A stretch of DNA of 64,000 nucleotides from Endomychus coccineus (taxonomy: Eukaryota > Arthropoda > Insecta > Coleoptera > Endomychidae), in contig OY294069.1 in NCBI GenBank assembly GCA_958510875.1, positions 167,089,111 through 167,153,110 on the forward strand, in the 5' to 3' direction. Positions 35,329-46,859 of this stretch are shown here, piece after piece. A model generated the notes under the pieces. That model ran no database searches. It was given only the letters and a program-made list of their open reading frames with translations, and had not been told where the DNA came from. How positions within the stretch are numbered: the first letter of the stretch is position 1; each line of letters begins with the position of its first letter. The position numbers and the translations under genes are program-made.

Positions 35329-37193
35329 TTCGGGTGTTCCATCTCAGACGAGCCACCCCGTATATTTCTTATCCTATAGTGAGTGGAAAAATCTCCCGAA
35401 ACACATCGAATGATTTTGTTTGGGGGACATCTTTTGACGTATATTTGAGGCTTGAACGAGCAACCCCCTAATAGGGGGCGCTTCAACCCCTCAAAATTGA
35501 ATAGGGGAGAGGGGTAGGGTGATACGTCATGTGAAAGGTCTCGGAAGCCTTTTTACAACGGTGTATGAAAAACGTAAATTTGATGAACCATTTTTGCCAA
35601 AAATTAATTTTGTTGCTCGAATGCGCCACCTTGAATATTTTACTTATTTGTACAATGTACAAGCTCATTTTTATTAAGCCTTTTTTACAAACTTAAACAA
35701 TCTTCAAAAAATCACATTCGTAAAAAAATTGAATTGTGTTGTCATGCTTACAATGAAAAAAATTAAATCTGCGTGTTTAAATCAAATGTTCAAATTGTCC
35801 TCCAGTGACTTCCATACAATAATCTTGACTGAAAACCAACATGGTTCAGCATAATTGGAGTTATTTGACGACACTCATTTACAATTCGTTGGCGTAGTTC
35901 GTCCAAATTTTCAGGCTGAGTCACAAAAATCGTTTAGCTTTTCCCGATGTTGAGTGTGAGCTTCTCGAAATACATGAGGATTTGTATCGCTCCAAATTCT
36001 ACAGTTATGCCGGTTAACCTCTCCATTAAGTAAAAAAGTGCATTTGTCAGAAAAGCAAACGTTGTACAAGAAATTTGGGTTATTGTTGATACGCTCGACC
36101 ATAGTTTCGCAAAACTCTTGCCTTCGATCCCAATCATCATCATTTAATTCCTGAATTAATTTAATTTTGTACGGCTGGAACTTGTGTTTATGTGAAATCC
36201 TGAAAACGTTAGATTGGCTAATACCGGAAGCTGCAGAAAGTTGTCGTACAGATTGCGTGTTTGGCATAAGTTGGTCATGTCCCAATACCGCCACAGCTGC
36301 TCCTTCATCATTAACAATTCCAATAGGTGCCCTTTTTTATCCATTACTAAAACCGTCTCCACAAATTGTGAAATCAATTCCATTACGTACTTATGGCGAA
36401 CGCTACGTTCAGGATGGTTTTCGTTAAATATCCTTGAAGCCGCTCGGGCATAATTTTGATTTTGGTAATAAAGGCTAACCAGCTCAACACGTTCTTGCAA
36501 TGTGTACACCATATTTTTTGAAATTTTAAACAAATCAGCAAAGTAGTAACTCAACAGATTGATTAAAATCATGAAATGATCGAAGAAACGTTAAAACCAG
36601 ATAAACACCTTTTAAGAACAGAAAATGAAGGCAACATAAGGAAATGTTTTGCTGTTTTTTTATTTATTAGTTTGAGAGAATGTATTATTGTATGGAAGTC
36701 AATGGAGGACAATTTGAACATTTGATTTAAACACGCAGATTTAATTGTTTCCATTGTAAGCATGACAAAAATTTCAATTTTTTTTACGAATGTGATTTTT
36801 TGAAGATTGTTTAAGTTTGTAAAAAAGGCTTAATAAAATTGAGCTTGCACATTGTACAAATAACCAAAATATTCAAGGTGGCGCATTCGAGCAACAAAAT
36901 TAATTTTTGGCGAAAACGGTTCATCAAATTTTACGTTTTTCATACACCGTTGTAAAGAGGCTTCCAAAACCTTCCAAATGACGTATCACTCAACCCCTCT
37001 CCCCTATTCAATTTTGAGGGGTTGAAGCGCCCCCTATTAGGGGGTCGCTTGTCCAAGCCTCAAATATACGTCAAAAGATGTCCTCCAAACAAAATCATTC
37101 GTCGTGTTTCGAGAGATTTTTCCACTCCCTATAATAAGAAGTATAAGGATAAGAAATATACGGGGTGGCTCGTCTGAGAAGGAACACCTTGTA
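35329..37193. mobile_element. Tc1/mariner-like element with ~500-bp terminal inverted repeats
   Basis: Left arm 35333-35823 and right arm 36683-37188 are inverted copies at roughly 92-95% identity by eye, starting GGTGTTCC and including CAGACGAGCCACCCCGTATA and CAAAATTGAATAGGGGAGAG. A TA lies next to each end, consistent with Tc1/mariner target choice, though exact termini differ by a few bases between arms. The transposase remnant lies between the arms. The arms make up more than half of the 1.86-kb element. Confidence 0.88.
35830..36512 (-). pseudogene. DUF4817-type mariner-like transposase, frameshifted and core-deleted
   Basis: From ATG 36512 the minus strand gives VYTLQERVELVSLYYQNQNY with ARAASRIFNENHPERSVRHK, the N-terminal helix-turn-helix known as DUF4817. 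A single-base change in the A-run of GATAAAAAAGGG (near 36340) shifts frame. The protein continues from about 36337 with VRQLSAASGISQSNVFRISH (second helix-turn-helix) and FCETMVERINNNPNFLYNVC with FSDKCTFLLNGEVN, where the first catalytic Asp lies. At about 35918 it jumps directly to LDELRQRIVNECRQITPIML, the extreme C-terminus. The segment with the second Asp (FQQDGAPPH) and the third acidic residue is gone, so it cannot be catalytic. Confidence 0.9.
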
Positions 37194-37280
37194 TATATCG
37201 TAAGCATTATCTTACTTTATTACGATTATCTTCATAATCTATGAAAGTTAATGATCTTTTATGTCCTACTAATGTTCCAA

Positions 37281-37345
37281 TTTTATTCATTTTTCTCCTA
37301 AATTGCATTCCACAGTAATGCAATTTAGGAGAAAAATGAATAAAA
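37281..37345. repeat. Perfect 29-bp-arm hairpin
   Basis: Positions 37281-37309 are the exact reverse complement of 37317-37345, separated by the 7-nt loop CCACAGT. The arms contain CTCCTAAATTGCATT and its complement. Perfect pairing over 29 bp implies recent formation or active maintenance. It sits about 90 bp beyond the mariner-like element. Confidence 0.95.
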
Positions 37346-38110
37346 TATTGTGTTCACAATATTTTCTCTACTTTTATCATGGAAGTAACAATTTTGAAAT
37401 CTCAATTACCTAATTATTTCAAATATTATCCAATATTAATATTTCTCCTCATGAGATTAACCCATCGTTCCATAATAAAAAAGATTAAAGGTATTATGCG
37501 AATAAAATTGATGTGTTTTGGGAAAATTACGAGTATTTGTCGAAAAACCTGTAGGCTGAACATTGTCTATTAGGATATCCTTCAGCATGAAGGTGTCTAG
37601 TCGCAATGGCATTCTTTCTACTTTCCCCATAGATAATTAACATGTTCACTTTTCTCTTGTATAAATTTGCGGCATTTTGAAGACAATTAACAAAAATTTC
37701 AAACAATTTTCAAAATATAAACTCAGTTAGCCAAATAATGTTTGAGAAGGTGAATATTTCATTGTTTTCAAAACCACCTTAGATCGTTACTTCCGAACAT
37801 TTAAATGAAACAAAATTGCATTTTATTATATTCTTTTAGCTGTAATTTTCTTTATATTCATCGCACATTCTGATACGACATATGAATAAATAAATGCCTT
37901 ATTGATGGCACTTAATAACGATATCATGATACCAATATGGTTTCATTTGAAAAAATGAAGTTGCCCCATAAATCATTTTAATTAACAGTATTTAGTATTT
38001 TTGACGGGGTTTTGATTTTTCCTTCATTACACGGATCATTTAGAATAAATCGGCATATGTGAATGGAAAACTGAAAACTGTATTATGAAAAAATGCACTT
38101 CATTTAAAAA
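37346..38110. other. No recognised gene
   Basis: A plus-strand frame of 64 codons at 37379-37573 is basic and hydrophobic with no recognisable features. Confidence 0.4.
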
Positions 38111-38269
38111 CCGAGTCTGGCATCAAAGCTCATCTTTGTCGTTTATTATCGAGTTTTTTCTGAGATAAACCACTCCATGTGGTGGTTGACGGAGTATCCT
38201 TCGATACAATGACTATCGACGCATGTGTTTCACATGGATCTGTCTTGGCACCAACTTTGTTTCTACTCC
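38111..38269 (+). pseudogene. LINE A fragment, RT motif A to B with internal deletion
   Basis: Begins at the RVWHQS block (motif A side), skips to the SFIIEFF and VVDGVS region, and ends within SVLAPTLF (motif B), collinear with LINE A at 17.0-17.1 kb and 40.0-40.2 kb. It stops abruptly at 38269, where an inverted LINE B RNase H begins. Confidence 0.75.
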
Positions 38270-38830
38270 AAGCAGCGTTTCAGCAGTTTCTCCATGCTGA
38301 GGCATGTTCATCTCCCAGATGGTTCCGCAAGATCTGAACACCCCTGTTGTAGGATATACCATTACCGGGGTCTTCAGGATCTCCCAATCTAGCTCCTTCT
38401 CTGGTCAGATTGTTCGTTCTCTCATTCGCTTCTCAATCTCATGATCTGGAATCCAGGTCAGGTTGAGCCTGTTTCCACTGGATAGCCCGTTAAGGATCTC
38501 CTTGGTATCCTTGACAATTCTCAAGGACACAATCATGATTTTGTCAGTGCATTAAGTGTCGGTTGACTGTACCGACAGATCCAGATGGTCTCATTCATCT
38601 TACCATGGTCGAGTAACTTCTCCACACATCTGTAGATGGCAGCATCTCGGCTTGGAAGAATGTATTGATATACCCCATTCGCACAGAATACCCATCAATA
38701 TACCTAGGACAGCAAAAGCCTGCCCCGACTTTTGTGTTTGTTCTAGACTCATCCGTATACTTCTAAATAGACGAAATTGATCTGCAAGCCATTGCAGCTG
38801 AGCCTGCGACATTCCTCATTGTCATTGATA
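38270..38830 (-). pseudogene. LINE B RNase H domain (better copy)
   Basis: Reading leftwards from 38820: YTDESRTNTKVGAG (YTDGS strand), FCCPRYIDGYSVRMG, NTFFQAEMLAIYRCVEKLLD (FQAE helix with Glu), WICRYSQPTLNAL (normally CSDSQ, here CRYSQ), then LNLTWIPDHE and a degraded NERxxNLxREGA. All four RNase H landmarks are present in order, but the CSDSQ Asp is lost and frames shift. It matches 3022-3330. It joins LINE A head-on at 38269/38270. Confidence 0.8.
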
Positions 38831-39107
38831 GGGTATACAGATATAGATGATACCTGGTAAAATATTCGAGCGATAAACATAAAACGATTTCATAATTCAG
38901 TATTTATATCTAGTCAAGTAATGAATCCTCCTTCATTCCAATTGTCTAAAGGCAGAAAATAATTTTTCCCGGTCTGTCAAATAACTTCAAGATACACGAC
39001 AAAGGAGCAGCTGCTAACAAGATGAGTTTAAAATAATTTGAAACTCCACTTTATTACCTACGGGCAAGTCAATATTTCTGAAAGGAGAAAGCGAGATAAT
39101 GTAATCA

Positions 39108-39330
39108 CTAAGGTAACTCAAGCGTTCTAATTTCACTCGGTTTATATGAACACCTGTAACGCAGGATGGTAGACAGCTTGTTCTCAAAGTTTAAAATTAA
39201 AATACGCCCGGAACGAATCAATAAATTCTCGTTGTTATTAAAAACATTTCTAAGTAAGTTGTGAATGCATGCACAAGCCAGTATTAAATTTTTCATGTCG
39301 AAAAGTATTTCAATTAAGTTGCTCGTCGCG
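39108..39330 (-). pseudogene. PIF/Harbinger transposase C-terminal fragment (probable)
   Basis: The minus-strand frame reads SNLIEILFDMKNLILACACI followed by HNLLRN, close to the VLACCVLHNFLR block that ends the DDE_4 domain of Harbinger transposases and HARBI1. Nothing upstream is clear enough to confirm, so the assignment rests on this block and its reading through without a stop for 62 codons. Confidence 0.5.
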
Positions 39331-39489
39331 ACATTTTATTGAAACGGTTTCAATTAGGTTACTTTGCCTTCTCTTCGTTGCAAGAGTTATTCTCACCCCG
39401 TCAGCTGGAAATGTATTTGAAGCGACGAGATTCGTAGCTGTTCATAGAACAATCTAATGGTATATAGACAAATTCTTGGTTTTCCAGGT

Positions 39490-40660
39490 TGAACGGCGCA
39501 ACAAGTCTATGAGTTCCAAACAACTGTTCACCCGTTTTCATGAGTTCATTAGCGGAACGAACCAGATGATGAAGTCAATGATCAACCATCTCCGACAGAG
39601 ATATAACTACCTACTCCTTACGCACATGTTTGGAGAACCTGGATGTTCCAACACTTCCGCCAGGAAGCAGATATTCCACTGAGAATATTAATAATGGAAA
39701 ACCTGGTATCTTTCCTTTCAGCTGGAAGACAGCTAGAGTCCAACAAAATCCAAGAAAAGGAAAGAAGAAGCTTCCCAATAATTATAGACTCATTGCAATT
39801 TTATCTGTGATTTCTAAAATAATGGAGAAACAATCAACATCAAGCTCATCCAATACCTAGGAAAGTACAAAATCGTGACCAGCAATGTGGCTTTCGTCAG
39901 CACAGATCAGCAGGATACCTAATTGCCTACGTTACATATGTATGGCAGAAATCTATTAGAATACATGGGGTATTTCTAGCTATATCATTTGATATCACCA
40001 AAGCCTTCTTGTGAAAATTCCGTAATATGTTTGTCACCTCCACTTTGTAGCTTACCATCAAGTTTTCTGTTAGTTAGACTACTTCATGTGGTGGTTGACG
40101 GGTATCAAACCTGTTGTACCACAGGGATATGTCTTGGCATCAACTTTGTTTCTGCTCCATACCAACTATCAGCTGGAAGTGACCACTTGCCCCGTCCACA
40201 GCTTTGCGAATGATGGTACAATTCATATCACATCCTCATCTAGAGCCCCTATACCATCCAATGAAGCCAGAGAAGCGAAACACAGACAGTTGGTGCAATT
40301 AATGGGGATCTGGCAACCTTTTTTGAAATGAAGATCTGATAATCTAGTAGAGTTTAATGCAACCAAAACTCAAGCTTGCTCCTTCTCTAGGAAGGCAGAT
40401 CCCACAATCCCTAATATGGAAGGTATACCTCATCCAAACCAGGTTTACCTGGCAAGGTCAGGGGATCATCACGGTCGATGTCATAGAGAATCTAGGCGTA
40501 AAACAGATATCAAGATTCTGTGGAGCAGCGGGATATCCTAATTCCCCCTGAAAAACGTAGCAGAGGATAGTGTACAAAGGTCTTTGGCTGAGTGCACTGA
40601 ACTTTTCATTAAGCTCGCTACCATCTCAACCAATACTAAAATGTTTGAAATATAAATCTG
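39490..40660 (+). pseudogene. LINE A copy: RT and post-RT
   Basis: Reads, over several frames: NLDVPTLPPGSRYS, FSWKTARVQQNPRKGKKKLP, NNYRLIAILSVISKIMEK, a broken finger block with CGFRQHRSAG, then LCSLPSSFLLVRLLHVVVDG, PQGYVLASTLF (motif B) and VHSFANDGTIH (motif C, FAND instead of FADD). The post-RT part EFNATKTQACSFSRKAD and a tail shared with 3331-3490 follow. It lacks the endonuclease and the final C-terminus. Confidence 0.88.
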
Positions 40661-41950
40661 CTATCAGGAACTAAACTCATCATTGCTGGACGTATGAACC
40701 ATCATCCAAATGCATGTTCTATGATTCAGCTAACCTCTTAAATCTTTCTGTTCTATTATAACCTATGATGCTACAAAATCTATATTAGATTCATTTAAAT
40801 ACTCTCCGCAATTCTACGGAAACTGAATCAGCAATACTCTGATCTAAAAATGCTAGACAGAATTGGAACCTACGTTAGATTCACTGATCCATTCATTGTC
40901 ACATGTGACTTATAGGAAAGTAACTTGTATGTATGAGACACTGATTTCTTTGACATAAACTTTGATTGAGTATAGTTCCAAATCTGCCAGGCCAAGTAAG
41001 TTTTAATTTCAAGTTCTGCCTAACCATTCAAACAAATCACCAAAGTACAGGGTCATCACAACATTCATGCGGCGAAGTTGTAAACAGAATTTAGTGCATT
41101 CATGTCGTGAAAGTCGTGAGTTTATAGCGTCCAAGTGACTAATTGAAGATTAACGGGGCCTTTTATCTCAAATATTGAGTTAAGATTAGTTGATTTTATG
41201 TGAAATGACATTAAACCGAAATTCAATTACCAGCCACTGCTTATGTAAATTCGCTATTTATATAGACTTTCAGAACAATAAATAATTCCATTACGTGGTA
41301 ATTAAGTTTTTAACACTTTATTTCTTTGGAGTAATCAGTACACGCAATGCCCGATTCATGAATACGCACGATAGAGGGGTGAATATTCGAAGTACCACTT
41401 ACTTACTTACTTATCTTGAGTTTGTTTATGTTCCTGTTTCAAGATTTTCTTCGACTGACTCATTCAAAATATTTTTTAGAGGCTCTTAGCGTTGATACTA
41501 TCGATGAGGTGTGACGTCACGTAGATACATTGAACTATTTATAAACCTGTGATATCGTGGAAGTCAGATTGTGTCAATGATTTTGACAGTTCACGTGACA
41601 GTCATGTATAATAATATTAGGTATGTTATTTCATTCAATCGATGAATTGGCGAATCAATCTTGATTTCAATTATCCGTTCTTATTTTCACCGCTGAACAG
41701 CAATTACTCATTATACGCATTTTTGAAAGCTTCATATTTTAATCACATCCATCGACTTTAGATACCATTGAATGCGATGAATTCTGTAGAGCTGTGTTGA
41801 TGCAGTAATGCTGCCTTATTAATTATCAATTAGAACTCATGCGGATATCAAACGAGTTGCTAAAATTCAAGCTGGTTCAAAGAACACCCATGAACGTGAA
41901 TAGAAATAGGGTATTCTTTGTTGTCTTTCATGACGGACAAGTCAAGTATA
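40661..41950. other. No recognised gene
   Basis: Contains a (TTAC)n run of about four units near 41398 and otherwise AT-rich unique-looking sequence. Confidence 0.4.
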
Positions 41951-42488
41951 TGAGTTCATTTCTTAGTACGACCGTCATGTCATAAATTAATACAGTTTGT
42001 TCTTTATATATGTGACACGGAAACGAAGTGTATAGTCTCTGAATCCTTGTCAAGGAAGAGTCATTTTAATTTGAAAATTATCGACAAAGTCGAAGAGGTT
42101 CCTTACAGTTCCAATAGGGAATTATAGATTATGTGTTTACCAGAAATAATTCTGAAGAAAGCGAGTGCTTCACAGTATATTGGTAGTTGAGGCATATGTT
42201 TATGATCTAATTTGTAACGTCAGGTTGAAACGGACCCGCTTGGGCCGGTTTATATATATCCAACTAGCTCAATTTGAAATAGGTAATCTCAGGGCTCGTA
42301 GTGAAACGTGCCTTGTGATTCTAGACTGGTGAATCGTTTGAGCGCCAATTGCTTACTGAACAACTATAAAAATAAATGAATTCACCGCCTAGAATACAAG
42401 CACCACGAGATGGTTTATTAGTTGATGAAAATTAGAAAAACAATATAAATTCAACTTAACAAATTGATTTATTCCTGTTGGAATTTGT

Positions 42489-42690
42489 TATTTAACCAGA
42501 AAACAAGTTTACAGTTTATGTAAGGTATAAATTTATAAATAAAGATGAAATTCGAAGTAAAGAATTACAATTTGGTATTTAACCAGAAAATAAGTTTACA
42601 GTTTATATAAAGTATAAATTTATAAATAAAGGTGAAATTCGAAGTAAAGAATTACAATTTGGTATTTAACCAGAAAATGAATGATAGTTT
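42489..42690. repeat. 87-bp tandem repeat, about 2.3 copies
   Basis: TATTTAACCAGAAAA recurs at 42489, 42576 and 42663, exactly 87 bp apart, with GAAATTCGAAGTAAAGAATT in each full unit and very few mismatches. It lies inside the 1.85-kb insertion. Confidence 0.93.
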
Positions 42691-43417
42691 ATAACATGTA
42701 TTACTTGATAAAATTAAGTCACTTAATTACTTGATAGAATGAATAAGAAATTAATAAGGAGTCCACGAATGGCTCAGTGAATTTAGTGAATACAATATTG
42801 GTAAACAACAAAATCAGATCATGAAATAATGGTCTATCGACAAAACAATGTTACCCTCCTTGGATCTCGTAGGAACTGGAGCTGGTCCTGTCAGGAAAGT
42901 CACTAAACCGTCTAGGAGAGAATGGGTGAGGACCCTCAAGCGTTCAAATCCCTGTAATGTCAAAAAAACGAACAGTACCTGACTTGAGAACAAGGACAGG
43001 TAACACCATCGGCCGGAACCACCAAATGATTCCACCTCCGATAATGTTATCTTCCCAAAAATGTAAAGCACTATTACAAATAGATATCTTGTAGAGATAT
43101 CAATTTATATTGAATATAATAATTTCTGAAGGAATTATCAAGTTACAATAATTACTTAAAATTAAGCAATAAATAATATGTAATTGAATTAATGTTACAA
43201 AAAAATTATAAAGTAATTTAATCAAATTGGGAATGAAAGAAAGTAAATAATAAGTTGAATTTGCCGGTCAGCACATAACTAGAACTTGAATTAATTTAGC
43301 AACAGATTGATGTTTCCCTCTATTTCGCAATCACGCGAACGTAGCAATCCTGATAATTCTTAATTCAATAAGCAATAATTGAATAATACCTTGTGAAAAT
43401 TCCAAATCTAATTATAG

Positions 43418-43648
43418 CACGATGCAGTCGAAGACGACTCTGAATACTACGTATCAGAGTTACAAAATGGTGACTCTGACGAATCCCAAAAAAATAGCAT
43501 GTGTCAATGCGGAATTAAATTTTACAAGGAGTACAGAAATATTACCAAGGAACCTGCATACGTTACGTTAGATTATCCTACCACAAGAGATAACAACAAT
43601 CGATGTTACGATGGAAAAGATATTCTGAAATATGCTATCCGCAAATGA
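43418..43648 (+). CDS. Short acidic ORF inside the insertion, unassigned
   Basis: 76 codons with no Met at the start, opening after TAG at 43415. The N-terminal part is acidic (DAVEDDSEYYVSELQNGDSD), followed by a Cys-containing segment (CQCGIKFYKEY) and TLDYPTTRDNNNRCYDGKDI. After the TGA the same frame stays readable for another 35 codons. It could be a scrap of a retroelement gag-like or transposon accessory protein, or an exon. I do not recognise it. Confidence 0.25.
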   Translation, partial: HDAVEDDSEYYVSELQNGDSDESQKNSMCQCGIKFYKEYRNITKEPAYVTLDYPTTRDNNNRCYDGKDILKYAIRK

Positions 43649-44312
43649 TTGGATTTGCACGCACCCAAGCAAGTCGAGATAAATCTACCGAACTATTATC
43701 ACACTCAGGCTCTAAACATCCAGACGCTAATTACAAATCTAAATCAAATTAAATAGCCTGTTGTGGATAATAGTTCGGAAGAAAAATTAAGAAAAGGTAT
43801 ATAAAATTTAATGAAACAAAATTTCTTGACTTACCGGGATCAGAGCACAAATCACAATGCCGTCTTTTCGATTTCCGCCGAGCTATAACCCCACTCTGCG
43901 ATATTTAGTGACATCTCATGACATGAGAGGTAGTTTCAGAAATCGATATCATTGACTAGCAGATGTCTTTAATTAATCAGTTGCATGATTACTAACGAAA
44001 AGAAATCTAATCCGTTTAATAAATAGTTCTATATAATCACGTAACGACCTGTTCGTTACAAAGTTGATCACTTGCTATGGTTTGGACATAGAGTTTTACC
44101 CTGTATTTTCTTTTGAAGCTACAATATATTCACGTAACCATAATATAAGACGTGCAGGACGCAGTCGTTTCTTATTAAATTTGTAATTAGAATATCAACT
44201 TGATATAATTTTCGTTCATACCTAACTTCAAGAAAGTCTGGTCATAAAATTGAGGTCCCTGTCGACAAAAATAGAATAATTATTTTGTATTCAGCTCACT
44301 AGACAGGGGCAA

Positions 44313-45424
44313 GTCTGTCCATCTTATTGGGTAAAAGTTACTACCCCCAAACATATTGGTCATGGAGTAGTGGTTATCAAAGATTATAAAATATCAAGCT
44401 CACCACACTAAAGGTATATTCTAACTTCTTGAGTTGAGTCTTGCTTTGACCATTCCACGAATCATTTAATTCATATTTTAGAAAACTTTCCAAGTTTTCT
44501 AGTTAGGCTTGCGTTGTGGTGTTTATGGTAGAATTTCCGATAGGTTCATCCAGAATCAAGTCATATTGCTGAATACATAAGAATTAGAATTTCTTGAATA
44601 ATTAAATCATAATTGTTTTGTTGAACTCTTTACCTTGGGACATCCGGGCGGCTGACTTGAATTAGTGTTCGCTTCTTATCTAGGTTCTGATAAGGTAAAT
44701 TTAAAAACTATGGATTGATTAATTGTTTTCTGCATTTAACATAATTTCATAGTTAATACTCTAGTTGTACTTAATCTTTTACCTTATAATTCATTTTTAT
44801 GATGATATTAGTTAATCAAGGCAAATGATAAATGAGGATGTATTTGATAAAATAAGTAAATTGATAAATAACCTTTAGTAAAACAATTGAACCAGAGATA
44901 ACTCGTTATTACATAGAGGGGAAAATGAGATGTTTTCGTCTTCTATTTGGTTTAAGGTTAGGTCAGACATGCTGGTTAGGTTCTGACGCTGACTTGATTT
45001 CAGTGTGTTTTTGGTTTTACCTAACTTGGGTTACGATTAATTCATAATTAATAAGTTAATTTGCTAATTTTTTGCATAAATGTCGAATTTCTATAAATTA
45101 AACTTGACTTTCAATGATTATACTTTGCATGTTGGAGTACTTACCAGGTAGAAAAGTTAGATACAATATACAATAGCTTGGGATTATAAATTACTTTTTT
45201 CAATCTGGAAAATACATACTTTAATCCAATAATCTTGTTACAGATTTCAATTCTTTCCCTAATCATGGTGAACAAGTTTATGAGCAGTCATTCTGCGATC
45301 AAGACAGCGAAGGTTTGAAGCTAGACATGTTAGTTGCAGCTCAAGAACAGTAGGCGAAGCACACACCCATTGATGAATTCAATATTCTTAAGGAAAGAAA
45401 TTTTAAATGGACAGTCAATATCAA
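44313..45424. other. No recognised gene
   Basis: 44838-44917 resembles 1998-2080. Otherwise only short frames. A partly open plus-strand stretch at 45270-45420 has no recognisable domain. Confidence 0.4.
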
Positions 45425-45560
45425 TTACAGGGGAACCTATAATGTTCGAAGAACATCGTGCAAACGAGCGGTGGAATGTTGTGAGAGGAGATGGGCATTC
45501 GAATTTTTCTTGAAGGTTTGGAGGTTATAGGCATAGGGAAAGACCATATTGGGCAAAATG
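45425..45560 (-). pseudogene. LINE A C-terminal end
   Basis: The minus strand reads PYAYNLQTFKKNSNAHLLSQ and ends VLRTL before a stop. This matches the LINE A end at 63560-63449 (PYAYNLQTFKKNTMPNSFPY, then LRTL and stop). The DNA is also clearly shared (CCTATAATGTTCGAAGAA and others). It is only the last ~45 codons, typical of a heavily 5'-truncated insertion. Confidence 0.7.
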
Positions 45561-45749
45561 TGTCTAAGCTATAGGTTTCTAAATTCAAACACTACGATAT
45601 CGTACAAAACCAGAAAAAGCTCAAACATTCTACAATTTTAAAGTGGATATAATTCATAGCTATCGATTATTTGCTTTTTTTCCATATTATGCTGAACAAC
45701 TTTCCATTATTCTACACCTCAACTAAGATGCTGCTTTAAGAGTGATTCC

Positions 45750-46093
45750 TTGATAAGTGTCACTATAGTCATAAAAAATTTCCTCACATTCATGAACAAT
45801 ATTCTTATGTATTGCTATGTTGCACTAGAAACTATGTACCTTGCGTATTTAGTTTCAATATTCAAAAATTTCAGTTTTATAAATAACCCTTTTAATCTTG
45901 CGAACGCATTCTCAACGATTACTCTTGTACTAATGTGTCTTTTATTAGACACTTTTTGCTGATGGGTTAAATTGCCTGTGCCTCTATGTGATGTCATTAA
46001 AATATAATAATAATAATGAATAAATTGAGTCTCCGTACAAATAAGATGAATACCAAAGTTCCCCGTCTTCAGTGTTGCGAAGTCTGAACACAA
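45750..46093 (-). pseudogene. PIF/Harbinger DDE transposase fragment
   Basis: A 92-codon minus-strand frame contains LTHQQKVSNKRHISTRVIVE followed by NAFARLKGLFIKLKFLNIE. This is the STRxxIENAFGRLKGRFRxL block near the third catalytic residue of DDE_4 Harbinger transposases (the Glu of VEN). After a frame change the sequence continues CNIAIHKNIVHECEEIFYDY, equivalent to CVLHNI. The N-terminal catalytic half is missing and no terminal repeats were found. Confidence 0.82.
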
Positions 46094-46859
46094 GAAAGCA
46101 GACTCGAATTTTCCTTCGAATAGAGAAAGTCAAAAATATTAAGCAGTATTAAGTATCTAAATTATTATTTACTAGTCCTCCTACTTATATTTTACGTATA
46201 TTTCAGAAGATATATAGGTACTCTATCAAATAGTGTCACGAGATAGCCATATATTCACAATACGAATCGCTAGCAGTATATTATACGATGTTATACAAAT
46301 TGTGTCTTGCAGGTTATTGAAAGCATACCATCCAATTTGACTTGCGAGAAATTTTACGCGTTCGTAAATTATTAGAAACAGATGTTCTGAAAAGGATGGC
46401 CGAAATTAATTGAAGACCTGAATTACAACGGCGGTATATTATATGCCGTTCATAACTAATTTCATTACAACTTTATTCGTAATGGCTCTGGTTTGGAAAT
46501 TTAAGCTGTATCATTCAATTTTGGAACAAGACCCTTCGAAAAAACTTTTCACTTTCACAGCATAGGCTTCGCTGTTATTGAAAACGAACCTACACATTAT
46601 CTAATTTTGTTGCTGGAAATAATCTAACTTTACAGATAAAAACATAAGATTTTACTTTGTTAAATACCACTTTATTCAAAAAAAATTTGATTAGAATTTC
46701 GAACATTACAGTTCATTATCAAAACATACAATGAGGAAACGATGAAACATCATAGTATTTGTATGGAATCGCTACTGAGGTTAATTATGTTGAGATAGTA
46801 AACGGAAAGGGATTAAACTGCCAATACTTACATTCTAGAGATTGTATTACGTGGAATTC
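46094..46859. other. No recognised gene
   Basis: Nothing beyond short chance frames. Confidence 0.4.

Larger units (their letters stand above)
42211..44062. mobile_element. 1.85-kb insertion with TTTGTAACG / CGTTACAAA termini
   Basis: The left end TTTGTAACGTCAGGTTG and the right end reversed, TTTGTAACGAACAGGTCG, are inverted copies over about 15 bp. TGTAAC...GTTACA ends would also fit an LTR. No clear target duplication is seen beyond a shared GATC nearby. Inside are an 87-bp tandem repeat, a 76-codon open frame and little else, so it is non-autonomous whatever its class. The 8301-8333 motif suggests a relative elsewhere in the window. Confidence 0.6.
41951..44312 (+). repeat. 500-bp dispersed repeat, second copy, split by an insertion
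   Basis: 41951-42210 matches 9201-9440, and 44063-44312 matches 9440-9700. The two halves are contiguous in the 9.2-kb copy, so everything between 42211 and 44062 was inserted later. Identity is about 80% by eye. Confidence 0.82.

Noticed and set aside
35483..35668. 61-codon minus-strand frame in the left mariner arm, and 64-codon frames in both arms
   Set aside because: They lie within the long inverted repeats and mirror each other; non-coding terminal repeat.
42900..42960. GTTCAAATCCC motif resembling a tRNA T-arm
   Set aside because: No acceptor, D-arm or anticodon stem could be fitted in the 75 bases around it.
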